From NCBI RefSeq assembly GCF_035083965.1, contig NC_089723.1, forward strand, positions 35,328,193-35,392,192: a stretch of DNA of 64,000 bases, given 5' to 3'. Source of the stretch: Branchiostoma lanceolatum. Taxonomy: Eukaryota; Chordata; Leptocardii; Amphioxiformes; Branchiostomatidae. Numbering within the stretch: the stretch's first letter is position 1; each line of letters begins with the position of its first letter. Below are positions 13,151 through 24,989 of the stretch, in pieces. Made by a program: the position numbers and the translations under genes. Below the pieces are notes generated by a model, which searched no databases, had not been told where the DNA came from, and saw only the letters and a list, made by a program, of their open reading frames with translations.

Positions 13151-14303
13151 CCCAGCTGATGTTGTCTCGCGCGTTATAGCCACTCCAAAAGACCCCGAAC
13201 CAAGATTTCATTATCTTTCTCTTTGGCGTGAAAATAAGTTCTAGTTTCAATTCCCAGTGGAAGAACGTTTGATAGAGGTTATTAATCTATTGCAAAAACA
13301 CAGATATGTCATAAAGATTGCAGCCTTTCAGTGATGTTATTTGAAGATAGATAAAAACGTATTTGTATAATGCGTCTCAGAAATATTACCCACAAGTTTA
13401 TAAGATTGATTTTGCAGGACTTTTTGAAACTTGAGACTTGTAGCCCCGAGTACAGGGCGTAGTAGAGGGAAGTGGGATAGTAGAGAAAAGTCTTGGAAAA
13501 AAAAGGAAAATGGCAGCCGTTTTGTACAAGCATAGAAAGTTCAATTACATCAGCACGTTGCCATGACTACAAGAGAGTCTGTCACAAGAGCTGCTCCAGT
13601 CTCGGACATGACGAAACTTCCAGATTCGTGAAAGTGCACTTTTTTTCTCGCAAAGTGGATATACTTGTATATGTATCAAGTACATTCTAGATCTATCCTG
13701 TGAAGACAAAGAGAGTATATCTATAAATGAATCAAACTGTTGTTCGCGCCAAGTTTTGTCATTTTTGTCATGAACACTTCCAAAGACCTGTCAGGATCGA
13801 TTTGCGAGACCATCCATCCCACAATGCTCCTGTTGTCTTTGTTTCCGAGCCCAAAAGCGGGAGGTCGGCCGTGCAGACCGCAGGGTTGTGACCGAAGGCG
13901 GCTCTTAACCCGGCACCCCGCCCCATGTGCCACTCCAATTATAAGGAGTGGAGACCTCGATGTTTTGTTGTGCGTTTTACATTATTTTACACCTCTTTGA
14001 TGGAGAGAGGCGTCGTTGTATGTCGTTTTGTCGCCGAGAGGTGGACTCGACTTCAAGTACTACAAATGTGATTGTGACCACGAGTTTAAGTGCTATGATA
14101 AAACGTGTCTGTGAAACCCAAACCAAGTTGTTCAAAAAGGTTTATGAATAGTTTGAACTTGAGAACACTAGTTGTGAACTTGGCAATTGGATAGCGGCAC
14201 ATTTATCTCCTTCTTATGTTTCAGGAATTTCAGTATTGCAAGTCTAAAGGAGAATTTTTCTATAGTCAACCTTCGGTAAATCTTCAGCAGTGTATGTATG
14301 CTT
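13151..14303. other. Intergenic, nothing recognised
   Basis: Mixed composition without recognisable exons. The open frame at 13740-14000 has no motif and ends in low-complexity sequence. Confidence 0.4.
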
Positions 14304-14496
14304 TTCTCTCCAAGCAGAAGTTGGGTTTCGGCTTGTTTTTAACGTCTTTTAAGCGGTTTTATCGGGCTTTCTATTTTGTCCCATTTTCTTTATGTCGCCA
14401 ACCCCATTAAGAAACCGTGTCAAAATAGAAAGCCGGGCAAAAACGCCTAAAAAGACGTAAAAAAACAAGCCGAAACCCAACCTCTGCTTGGAGAGA
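14304..14496. mobile_element. Foldback with TTCTCTCCAAGCAG ends (copy A)
   Basis: Inverted arms of about 80 bp. The left end begins ttctctccaagcagaagttg and the right end mirrors it with 'caacctctgcttggagagaa'. The inner arms pair through 'cttttaagcggttttatcgg' against 'ccgggcaaaaacgcctaaaa' with mismatches. No open frame. It shares its terminal TCTCCAAGCAG motif with the foldbacks at 47901-48031 and 54766-54900, whose interiors are different. Confidence 0.85.
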
Positions 14497-14731
14497 AGTT
14501 ATTCAGCTTCAATGAGATTTGAATCGGTAAATGAAGAAGTGTAAAATTATTGGTGTTGATAACTTTGACGGCGGCGCCACCCACTGGCGGGGTCAGGGGT
14601 GACTGATACAGGTGGTTATGTCGGTGGGAACACGTGACCCCCGGCTGGGAACACGTCTGTGGCAATTTCACGCCGTGACATGCGCAGAGAAGTGTTTTTG
14701 TGCGGCGGTGCAGGGGTCATGCGCGTGGAAA

Positions 14732-14785
14732 ATGGCCGCAACTTCTGTGGTGAGAGAGAAGTTCACAGGTCTAACAGGCATGCTG
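14732..14785 (+). other. Possible orphan first coding exon
   Basis: The ATG lies in 'gaaaatggccgc', which resembles the YY1-type start-codon context of housekeeping promoters, in a short GC-rich patch. The 18 codons read MAATSVVREKFTGLTGML, followed by a possible but non-consensus GT donor (gttaac). KFTGLTG recalls the N-terminus of the complex I subunit NDUFA5, but I found no continuing exons downstream. It could be a pseudogene fragment, a real first exon with distant partners, or chance. Confidence 0.2.
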
Positions 14786-14799
14786 GTTAACAAAACAAC

Positions 14800-15778
14800 A
14801 ACAAACAAACAACAACAACAAAACAAAACAAATAAAAGTTCTCATACCTTCTTGAATGTTTTTTTGAGTGTCTTGTTGTATTCATTATTGTGAATTTCTG
14901 TGTAGGCGTTTCCCTGCCAGCCCGCTTTGAACCCGAGCCAAGTCAACCATCCCATTCTGAAAGTCTCTGGTTACACCGCTTTCCGCCTCACATCCTGTCA
15001 CTTTACCATACTTTTGAAATTTTATTGAATAATACCATGCATAATAGAATATCTACATACGAACACACACCAAGACAAATAAACGAAAAAATCAAGAAAC
15101 CGAAAACAATACCTCCATTTTCACGTACATTGTAAGTAAAAAAGACGCATATATGGCTTCGCACTAACAACTCCTTAGGTCAAATTCGTCACTATCAATT
15201 GAGTAGTACTTGTGTCAATAGGATGAGTAGGAGATCCAAAAGACATTGCTTTAATCCTTCGTAGTACTTGGTATATCATGAATAAAAGTTTTTAAAGAAG
15301 GACTTTAGAAAGCGGGCGTATGTGTAGTTGAATTACATTGTTTTATTTCTTATTTAGATACAGAACTGACTGACATAGACTCTTCTGGGAGAAGAGTTCG
15401 GATTTACGTTCAAACTAGCTAGGTATTTGTTATGTATTTATTATTATACTATTCACAAGTTTGAGTGTCTTGTCAGATTTTCTATAATGTACAAGTGGCG
15501 GTGATAATATAAGTTGTGCACAACTTGAGTCTGCTGCCATTTTGTCTTTGTCCATTTATTGATCACATAGAAATCTTTATTGAAACAACAAAAGTACAGC
15601 GACTTTCGTAAGGTCTACTGGATCTATACATACAAACAGTCAAGTGGATACAAATGAATTAACCTATACATAAATGTATATGAATAGATATAAGTAAATC
15701 AACATGTTAAGTCCAACGTATCATTTACACAATTGGTTCAAAGGTCTAAACATTATTTGATATATTGACTTTTTTTTG
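14800..15778. other. Intergenic, AT-rich
   Basis: It begins with an A-rich (caa)n/(caaa)n simple repeat at about 14794-14836. Around 15562-15625 there is a segment 'aatctttattgaaacaac ... gtaaggtctactggatc' resembling a reversed retroelement tail. No gene is supported. Confidence 0.4.
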
Positions 15779-16135
15779 TACAGTAAGGGATATCTTATTT
15801 GTATTACTCGATGTTTCTTTGAAAGAATAAAAAAATAGATAAAAAAAGACCGCGGTCGATGACATCTGTCGCGTGATACCTCATTTTAAAAACAAGTGGT
15901 GATATGTCAAACAAAGTCCCGATAGGCGAGATATCACGTCGGAGCCGGACCTATTTGTATACAGTAAGGGATATCTTATTTGTATTACTTGATGTTTTTT
16001 GAATTTAAAAGAATTGATAAAAAAACTGCGGTCGATGACATCTGTCGCGTGATACCTCATTTTAAAAACAAGTGGTGATATGTCAAACAAAGTCCCGATA
16101 GGCGAGATATCGCGTTGGAGCCGGAGCGCGAGGAC
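15779..16135. repeat. Two-copy tandem duplication, period ~181 bp
   Basis: The unit 'acagtaagggatatcttatt ... gaccgcggtcgatgacatct ... aacaaagtcccgataggcga' is present twice, at about 15780-15960 and 15961-16125, with a few substitutions and short indels. Each copy includes a run of A residues. The high similarity suggests a fairly recent duplication. No coding potential. Confidence 0.85.
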
Positions 16136-16974
16136 GGCGGTTTTTATCGATTTGTCACCACTTTAGTGAGAAGTGGCAATCTGTTGGATCTCTGACGCTG
16201 GATGTGGCGTGTTGGTGGCGGGTCCTGGGGAACTGATGTTGGGATGAGAGCCGACTCTAGCTCACGGCGGGAATTTAATATCGCTGTATCCCTGTTTAAT
16301 GCAGCCCAATTCCACCGACAAAGAAAAGGGACCTGCGGACACAATAGGAACTCGTGTCTTTACATCGCGACAATGTCCTGTGCCAACCCTCATGATGTTG
16401 AATGTGGCTTTTAAAACTAATCGCCACTTCTATAAACTGACGCAATACAAGACTGTGGCTCACAACGCTTACTACGTATAGTTGATACATAGAATAAAGC
16501 ATATCGTTACGTGACCCCCAAAAAATAAATGAAGTCACAGCGAATTTATATTGACATTGCAAACGTACAATATATGGTAAGCTTGTGCCACCGTATTATG
16601 TCATCATGGAACGATATTGATAATGATAACAAGTTCATTGTAAATGCATGCCCAAAGACTAGTTGCAAGTACATATAATTACATAGATATAATGATAATA
16701 AATACAATGATATCAAGAACAATTTCCTTCAGTATACTATATCATATTAGTCTACATCGAGCCAGTTTGTTGGGTTTGACTTCTTCTTTTGATATTAGTA
16801 TATCCCGTATGACAGAGTCATCACTATTAATGTCATATCATAAATAGGTAAATATATCAAAGAATGTTTACACCTTAGAATCAATAGTGTAAACGATACG
16901 TTAGAATCATCATTTATGTAATCGTACATAGATTAATGTGTTTGTTGTATTCACTTGTTTGAGTGCATAATTGC
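16136..16974. other. Intergenic with a retroelement-like tail
   Basis: Nothing coding is recognised. At about 16611-16690, 'tgataatgataacaagttca ... cccaaagactagttgcaagta' resembles the LINE/SINE-like tail inside the 6405-7095 array. Confidence 0.4.
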
Positions 16975-18130
16975 AACAGGCCTTACGAAATTCGCTGTAC
17001 TTTTTTGTGTCAATAAAGATTGTATCATATCATATGTAACGTCACCACTTAGTTCACAACAGAGAAAGACTATATCTCCACTCACCACAGTACCCAAGGC
17101 GCTTTCTTCTTATCATCATATTCTATTTGGCACATTCATGTGTTGCATCCACTTGGTTGTATTACGATGAGTGTATAATCATTGGGGTAGACCTAAAACG
17201 AAAAGTCGCTGTACTTTTTTGTGTCAATAAAGATTGTATCATATCATATGTAACATTACCACTACAGTACCCAAGGCGCTTTCTTCTTATCATCATATTC
17301 TATTTGGCACATTCATTTGTTGCATCCACTTTTTTCTTTGCACGAGTGCATAGTTGTAGTAGACCTTACGAATGTAGCTGTACTTTTGTTGTGTCAATAA
17401 AGATTGTATCATATCACATGTATGTTATGTTACCACTTAGTGCACAACAGAGAAATAGTTGGATACGATTCAAGTCGTTTACATCTCGAGCTCCCTGCAG
17501 AACCCAAGGTGGCGTATTCTTATCATCCATCTCTTGTTTGGGACATTCATTTGTTGCACCCACTCAAGTGGCTGTACTTATTTTGTAACAATAAGGATTG
17601 TATCATACATTAGAACCAATTGTGTAAATGATAAGTTGGACTCGACATGTTAATTTACTCATATCAATTCATATTCACTTATGTATAGGCTAAGTCATTT
17701 GTGTCCACTTAACTGTATGTATAGATGTCGTAGACCTTAGAAAGTCGCTGTACTTTTGTTGTGTCAATGAATATTTCTCTGTATCGTATGTAACGCCACA
17801 ACACAGAAAGACTTGGATACATTTCAAGTCATCCACATCTCGACTCACTACAGAACCCAAGGCGGTGTATTGTTACCATCCATCTGTTGTTTTGCACATT
17901 CATTTGTTGCATCCACTTGTTTGTTTGTATGAATGTATAGTTAGAGAAGTAGACCTGACGAATACGAAAAGTCGCTGTACTCTTGTTGTGTCAATAGATA
18001 TCGTATCATATCATATGTAGCGCTACACAACAGAGAAAGACTTGGATACGTTTCAAGTCGATCGTCTACATGTACATCTCCACTAACTACAGTACAGAAC
18101 CCAAGGCGCTGCATTCTTACCATCAATCTC
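16975..18130. repeat. Degenerate satellite, six units of ~160-230 bp
   Basis: The core 'cgctgtacttttttgtgtca' followed by 'ataaagattgtatcatatca' recurs at about 16992, 17207, 17375, 17569, 17747 and 17974, each time with 'acaacagagaaagact', 'cccaaggcg' and 'cattcatttgttgcatccac' in the same order. Units vary in length through internal deletions. An open frame at 17127-17588 crosses several units and is an artefact. Confidence 0.85.
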
Positions 18131-18140
18131 TTGTTTGTCA

Positions 18141-18329
18141 CATCACGCTCAGCAGGCATTAAGTAATGGTCCATGTGGGAGACGCTATCTTCATCCTCAT
18201 CAGCTTACCGAAGACATTAAATGGTTTATAAGATTAACGGCCTCCATTCTCCGCACTCCTCCTCAGAGGCAGTCGAGAAGCTACAGGCAAGTCTTCCAGG
18301 GAGACCTGTCAATGTGGCTTAAGTATTGA
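18141..18329 (+). other. Candidate terminal exon (unrecognised)
   Basis: A frame of about 60 codons opens at the edge of the satellite and ends at a TGA at 18327-18329. It contains the stretches YLHPHQLTEDIKWFIRL and SRSYRQVFQGDLSMWLKY. An AATAAA is present near 18582 ('gaataaagatgtatg'), which would suit a 3' UTR. There is an AG at the 5' edge but only a weak pyrimidine tract. I do not recognise the product and no upstream exons were found. Chance is a real alternative. Confidence 0.2.
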
Positions 18330-19257
18330 CTCTTTGATACTCTTACTGTGCTTCTTAAGTCTGTTCTTTTGTATAAAAATATCAATTTGCTGTATTAATG
18401 CATGGTTGATATGTAATGTTTCTGATGTAGTATTTCTGTTGTAGTGTTTCTGTTTTGTTTCTGTGTGTCGTTTTCATTGTTCTGATTGTTTCGTTTATCA
18501 TTGTTGTTGTTGTCGTTGTTGTTGTTGCAAGTTCGTAATTTATGTACGGTTGCTAAGGATAAAATGTTTCCAAAAGCAAAGAATAAAGATGTATGATGGC
18601 TATTTGCCTTTTCTACTAATGACTTAACATCATTTTATATGAAGAATGTATTTATCAGTGCATTTGTTTATGGTACTTACTTGTCTTGTAAGTCATTGGT
18701 TGAAGCAACTATTCTTTAACCTTACCTGCGATATACGCAAATGAAGAAGGCACGATTTAAGTTTGATTGATTGGTAAATCAATACGATGGTATATCAGTA
18801 TGTTTATATTGATATATCAATATGTGTATATTGTTGCATCAATATGTTTATATTGATATATCAATAAACACATATCTATAAATATCAATATATTGATACA
18901 TCAATATATCATATGATAGAACCCGGTAGCAACTACAATAGAGTGTAATTAATCTAATTTTGCTCGTTTTTATAATATCAATAGAAAGACACCACGTCTA
19001 TATTATGATAGCATCTCCTTAATTATACCGACGGATAAAATATATATATAGGCGTAATAGCATCGTAATATAGCCAGCACAAAATCCCTCGATTGTAGCA
19101 TGGACTTTAATGCTCTCTTGATTTTTTTAGAATGAAGCGTCTTCGACTTGGTACATACAATGACAAGTCTATGCAAAAAGTTCTGCCTCGACTGCCTGTA
19201 TTCGAAGGCACATTACTCATTAGACGAAAATTGGAAAAAAAATATTTGGGGCAACAT
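18330..19257. other. AT-rich intergenic with palindromic AT tract
   Basis: It includes a (TTG)n-like tract at 18500-18530. A block at about 18780-18910 is built from 'atatcaatatgtttatattg' and its complement, a nest of short self-complementary AT repeats that could extrude as hairpins. No gene. Confidence 0.5.
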
Positions 19258-19460
19258 ACTGTAAATGCATTTAAGTTCGCGTGGTTTTAATTTCGCGGTA
19301 GGGAGAAAATGGAGTGTTCACGGTGGTTTTAAGTTTGCGTTTGAAACAATAGCTGCGCTACAGAAACATTGGCATATGATATTCGTGGTGCCGGTGGTTT
19401 TAAGTTCGCGGCGGAAAGCTTACCGTGAAAACCGAAAACATAAAGCCACCGCAACTTTCT
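19258..19460. repeat. Dispersed 'CGCGGT' repeat, copy 2
   Basis: Contains 'aatttcgcggtagggagaaa', 'ggtggttttaagttcgcggc' and a closing 'taccgtgaaaaccg', the same order as the copies at 645-975 and 28945-29135. Confidence 0.7.
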
Positions 19461-19585
19461 GTAGTTTGTTTCAGCTGTTCTCATCGTAATTGTATGTGAT
19501 ATTCTTTATTTATTGTTGCAGATGCAAAGGTCAAATGTCATACAACTATTATAGTGGACGGAGTAAATGACTTTGTCTTTTTCAG

Positions 19586-19779
19586 ACTCGATTAAGGATG
19601 CCGACGATCACCAAGTCTCCCGAGATTACGCGAGACGAACACCGGAAGCAGAGGAGGCTCACGGGAGATCACGGGGTCAGACGAGACAGAAGAACAGTGG
19701 CGCCGGCCTAAGGCACTTGACTGCTAAATGCGTCCGGAAACATAAACTCACGTCTAATGCTAAGAAGAACAAAAAGTGA
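19586..19779 (+). other. Candidate terminal exon with a basic tail (unrecognised)
   Basis: A good acceptor ('gtctttttcag', AG at 19584-19585) precedes about 64 open codons ending in a TGA at 19777-19779. The peptide is strongly basic towards its end (KCVRKHKLTSNAKKNKK) with an acidic start (SIKDADDHQ). A possible polyadenylation signal (attaaa) lies near 19888. The GC content of the frame exceeds its flanks. No upstream exon or family match was found, so this may be the end of an unidentified gene or coincidence. Confidence 0.3.
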
Positions 19780-22700
19780 CCGAAATACTTATCAATATTT
19801 TCACTCTCTTGAGTCTGTTCCTTTTACGTCAATAGCCAACTCTGACCGGCTTGTTAGATACCAAATATCATGATTGAAAATGTGTGATTAAAGGTGCAAA
19901 TACAGTTTCTGCATTCATGTTTTTCTCCCTCGGTGTTATTCGGTAGTATCAAAACACCTGTAGAGTGAATTCAAAAGTTGTGATTGGCATAATTCTAGAT
20001 GCCGATGTGAAAATATTCAGCTGCATTGTCCCCTTTACCCTTAACACAAACATGCTGTATGATTATTTAGTGTATAGAAATCATAATCATGTTACGTTCA
20101 CACTTGACACTAGAAGTAAATCTCAACAGATGGCCGGTCTAGACCTTCCCGAGCTGCCGTCTCCAAAGAATAACCGTCGACAGAAAATGGATTAGTTTTG
20201 GGTCAGGCGACATATTTGATCCTGGGTCCCTCCCACGTCTGCCCTGACGACGTCTGGATCATTCTCACACAGACGTTTGTCACTCACGGTGACCCGAACC
20301 GACGGCTCTGATTTAGGCGGTCTCAGTTGGTTCAATCTGCGGAAAGAGGCCGCATGTTGGCGGTATCATGAAATTCTGACTTCTCCAGACTATCAAAATG
20401 GAAATTGGTCGGGATCATCGGATTGGGGGTCCGCCTCGGAGCACCTCCGACGCCCTCGTTGCCCCGCAGACAGACGATATTTGGGATTAATTCCACTTTC
20501 CACAATCTGGTTCGGTATTAGTTTGTATGCGGCATGTTTTGATAGAAATAACTCTGTTCCTAAGTAGCCGGACCTGCTTCTGGGAAAGGGTGAGAATGAT
20601 CCTAACAAAAGTTCGCTATTGACATGAATTACATACACCTATTTGCTTTTTGCTGGGGTTGTATTAGATATCTTCCCGTGTCATGCTTGTTTTGAAACAA
20701 TTATTTTCTATTTGCAACTTAGGAATTAATAGAATAGCAAGCCTTTACATCCCGGCGTAACGCACAATACTACATACCTGTCTACTGGTACCAAATCAAA
20801 TAGCAGCCGTACAAACATAAAAACACGAATAGACTATACATGCAACAATGAATACACATTTAGAAAAGAATTTCTATACTGACAAACTGACCCTAGAAGA
20901 CCTTGTACTATACTATATTATACTATTATTGGTGTTGCATAGTCTGTTGATGGAGGAATAGCATAATGTTCTACTTTAAGATGCGTAGTAATCTTCGAAT
21001 ATCTATAGAAGTTACCGATATCTGTCATAGACAGTTCTTAAGCATTTGCATTACTAAGGATATATGTCTGCACACTCTTTCGATTCTTTATAGTTAGCCG
21101 AGATATCTGCTTTATTCAACAGTTTGCGTTTTCGTGCACTCCATCAATGCAATCTTTAGTTATTTCGTATCTCTTGTCTATCTGTTATTCTGGGTCGGTT
21201 GCTAGCCGTATCGTTTTTAATTCTTAAAAAAAAAGACATTCCGATCCCGTTCACACACTCGTATGTTAATGTCCAGATATCATATCATATCATATCATAT
21301 CATATCCATCAACACGTTAAAAGAAGGTAAGTTTTATAAAGTTTTTCCTTTTTTTTACAGAAATGTTTTATGAGCTTTTCTTTGCATTTTGCGCTAACTG
21401 TGTCCCAGCCCACCTCTAGAAATCCATGCTTTTAGCGCTGAAGACCAAACGACCTTCTTTCTCCCGGTCGTCCCATCTAGAAGGAAACTCATGTTAATCC
21501 TTTCCAGGTCAACTTCCATCCATTCACCATAAAACTTCCCCTCCTCAGATAAATCCGTAATCCCCTAATGATAGGAAAGCCCAGATAGGAGAGGAACAGG
21601 ACAAATTGCCTTGGTCCCGGGATTAGAAAGGGTCCAACAAATTTGGCGCGCTTGTTTCGCGTGGTTGTCATAACTCCGGACGTAAATCTACCCCGTTTTC
21701 ATCACTTTTTACCAAGTTTGCACATTTTTTGTCAGCTTTTCGGAACCTGCTCGGGGCGATAAGGCCTTTCAGCTGTCAGAAGCGACAATGTCGGGTTTTG
21801 AGCGATCGTTGGGTGCACCTTAAATCCGGTAGAACTGAGCCCCCTTCGTAATGGGGAGATAGCAAAACCATTACACGCTTGCTTCGGTCGGATAATGCCG
21901 TGCGTAATGAGTTACACGGCGTGACAGCGGTGCAGGAGCGGAGTCACCCCGTGTCAAGCCGCCACCGTCTAGCTGGGGACCCGGTGCCACGGCACTGGCG
22001 CCTAAGTGGGGCGGGATGCACCGCTAAATCACTTCAAGCGTCGTTCACTTCTGGGTGGGAGAGGGCAAGTAGCGTACAAGGGATTCACTTATGATGGGGG
22101 CCGTCAAGAAAGTGGCTGATGTCACACCAGAAGCTTGCATGCCGGACCGACGAACATCTTGTAAGAAAAGAGAGGTGTACCATGTTGTCCAGGACGCACT
22201 GGTTTCTACATATGTAATTCAAGTTATCAAAACATTCGATTTTTTATCTTTTATTTTATTTTACTTATTTGCACCTGTTGAAATCAATTCACAAAACATT
22301 GATAGAACAAAAAAATAATACGTGCTTTGGGAAGAAAGAAGCCATAATTGCTTGTTCTAGTTCTACACCCATCTAAGTTAACAAATAATAGCATAAATCT
22401 AACAAGTCATAGAATAATAATGAAAGTAAATGATAACGAATATTGATAATAATACAATAACGACATTTGCATTAGGAGTAATGTTTAAACAGGTAAAATG
22501 CATGAATTCCAACACAAATCTCCTTTTCATCATACTTTCATTGATTCAGAACTTAGTATAACAGAAGATAAAAATCAAATCACTGTGTTTTTTTTATCGC
22601 AGGTACTTCACACCAATGGTGAATTTCATGGTCATAAAGACAGAGTTGTAAAGTATGCAATAACACGGTGATTGTCTCCATTCATGTGAGGGATGTGGGA

Positions 22701-24640
22701 GAGTATATAGGGAAGCAGTTCCAGCGTAAAGAATCACGAATTGTAGAAATAGATATTAACTTGGATTGGTTCTGACAATAGACCCTTGGCAGCAAATACA
22801 CGGCATGAAAGGTGTTCCTATGATGTTCACAGAAGGTTCGTAAAACTATAGAGTGTGTCCGATCGTTTTATCTTGTCTCTAATCCCCATCCAATTAACAC
22901 AACCGCAAACATGGCCTCTCTATAAATTCTTCATCCTCTAATTATGTTTTATCTGTTCGATATCCATATAATCTAACTATACTCTGCAAATACATCAAAA
23001 GCTAATGTATCTGAAAAAAAAACCAGTTTTTTTAATTATGTAGACATCATCAGCTTTTTTTCCAAAGACAAATATGTACGTTGGCTTGGTTTTCTTAGCT
23101 CATTTGATGTTCGTAGTTAATTGCCGAATTCTGGTCAATTAAGGTGCTTTGGTATAACAACAGCACTCCTTATTATCCATTCATAACAGATATCGTATTC
23201 AAAGCAAACAATAATTCATTGAGTAAAGAGGCAAAAGAGCAAAGAAAATTGTGATGAAAACTTTATCTTTCATATATCCCTTTTAAGACATATCTCCATC
23301 CCCCCAAGGAGAATACTTACACTTTTCTGACCCGACACTCAGCGTGGTATTATCACTCTGAACTATCTGCAGACGTCGTCAATGGCGCCTCCAAACTGTG
23401 GCTGGTACGAAACCTTTGAGCCTAACTAGCTCGTATTGACAACGTTCAGACTGCCGTGCCGCGAGGTCTCCAGTTGCATCGAAGCCAGTTACTCTTTTGA
23501 CGGAAGAAGACAGAGACTGGGACTGCCCAAGGCGTACTTTTGGGTGGAAAGCATTGCACAAAGAAGGTCACTGTGTACGTACAATAACAGCAAAAGATAA
23601 AGTTGATATCAGCACCCCAAGTCGTGTCAAATCTGTCAAATAATCTTCCAGCTTCCCTGTAAGAGAGTGAAACTAGCGGCCACTATTTTAGATCAGTGTA
23701 ATATCGGTGTGAAGACATGTGAGAAGTCAACATGTCTACAGACTATTCAAGATGCTGAAAATAACCAATAGTGATGTCCACCTATTTGTGGGAAACTGAT
23801 ACACCTAAGAATAAAAGCCAAGATACCTACCGAATAACAGGATTTCATTTTGGAACGGTACACCCGAGTGAAGTAGTCAGCAAATCCGCCTCCGTTTCTC
23901 TTTATAGTATCACGCCCCATGGCTTGTGGATTTGTTTATCTCGAGTTGTATACACATGTTTGCCAAAAGTTTTGATTCATTACGATTTCTTCTGCGTATC
24001 TGACGACTTCTACCTCATAAGTCATGCAGTCTTTCTCAGATCTAAAATAAGACAACAAAGTTTTCTAGTGCTATATAGCTGTTTTAAAAGCTAGATTCCA
24101 GAGTGTATCTATTGACCAGTTCTGTCCTGTATTAATGGGGAAAATCTCTAGTTGACAAGTTAGATGTATGTACCCCGGAGCCGAGTGTCAGACATAGAAC
24201 TACATTGCGATGGCGTCTGCCACTACACCAACACTCAGCCAGACGATCTTCTAACCTGACACTCAAGTAACGACCCAACTAAAAGCGAAGAAAGGTTCTT
24301 GTCAACTGCTCAGAGTAAAAATGATCTTTTAGGCCTTTCAAGTATAGGAAGTGTCCTTGCCCTCCTGCCCTGAAAGTGGAGTGGATTGGACAAGATGATG
24401 CCGAGTTCACAGAAGGAGTCGCTCTGTTATTGCTTTTTCATACTTCAAGGAGAGACACATTTTTCAAGTTGCTTTTTAAGTCGAGTTAAGTGTTTCAGGA
24501 AGCGAAACGACGAATGACGGCACAATGGCTTATCGGTAGTAAACTTTCTTTTAAGGGATTGATCTGACTAGATGAATTGATCATCCTGGGTACATACAGT
24601 CATTTGAGGAGAACAATTCAGTATAACCCTTGAGAAAAAA
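19780..24640. other. Gene-poor stretch with GC-richer islands
   Basis: Two islands stand out: about 20130-20580 and about 21400-22090. Both are low-repeat, GC-richer than the AT-rich DNA around them, and without convincing exons. They could be conserved non-coding elements. A (CATAT)n microsatellite lies at 21277-21305. From 22200 to 24600 the sequence is AT-rich and I see nothing definite. Confidence 0.35.
21277..21305. repeat. (CATAT)n microsatellite
   Basis: About six pentanucleotide units of 'atatc/catat' in perfect tandem. Confidence 0.9.
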
Positions 24641-24905
24641 GTTCAGTTCGTTCAGACCCTTGTTGTGCCTAGTGACGCAGGAGGCAGCAAGTTTCCTTAC
24701 TGTTTCTGTAGCAGGGTATATGTTTACAGGGAGGGGTTGCTAGCCCTTCCCCTTTAACGTGCTCGGGACCCCCAAATCACGTCCCTTCCTAAAAACAGAT
24801 GCAGCCCCAAACGAGATGTCCTGACCCCGAGACTTGAACCTGGATCTCCAAATCAGCAGACTATTTATAACCAGGAGCTCAACTGTGAGGATGCTACCAG
24901 TTGAT
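24640..24905 (-). mobile_element. tRNA-derived SINE (minus strand)
   Basis: Read on the minus strand from 24905, a tRNA-like head with a B-box-like GGTTCAAGTCTC is followed by a body ('ggcatctgttttt'-type, then 'gggacgtgatttgggggtcc') and a tail 'aaaggggaagggctagcaac ... tgctacagaaacagtaagga'. Parts recur at 33590-33735 (minus), 55045-55170 (plus) and 60199-60480 (plus). The head is too degenerate to be a functional tRNA gene. Confidence 0.65.
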
Positions 24906-24989
24906 TACAAGGGATATCCCTGTGTACAACATCAGTCAATGGATGTCAGAGCTACTCTCTACTAGACACCATAGGTAGTTAGAAATAGT

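Noticed and set aside
17127..17588. 153-codon frame
   Set aside because: Runs across satellite units; the peptide is a translated repeat.
16975..18130. CRISPR-like array
   Set aside because: Units are long, degenerate and spacer-less, and the genome is eukaryotic.
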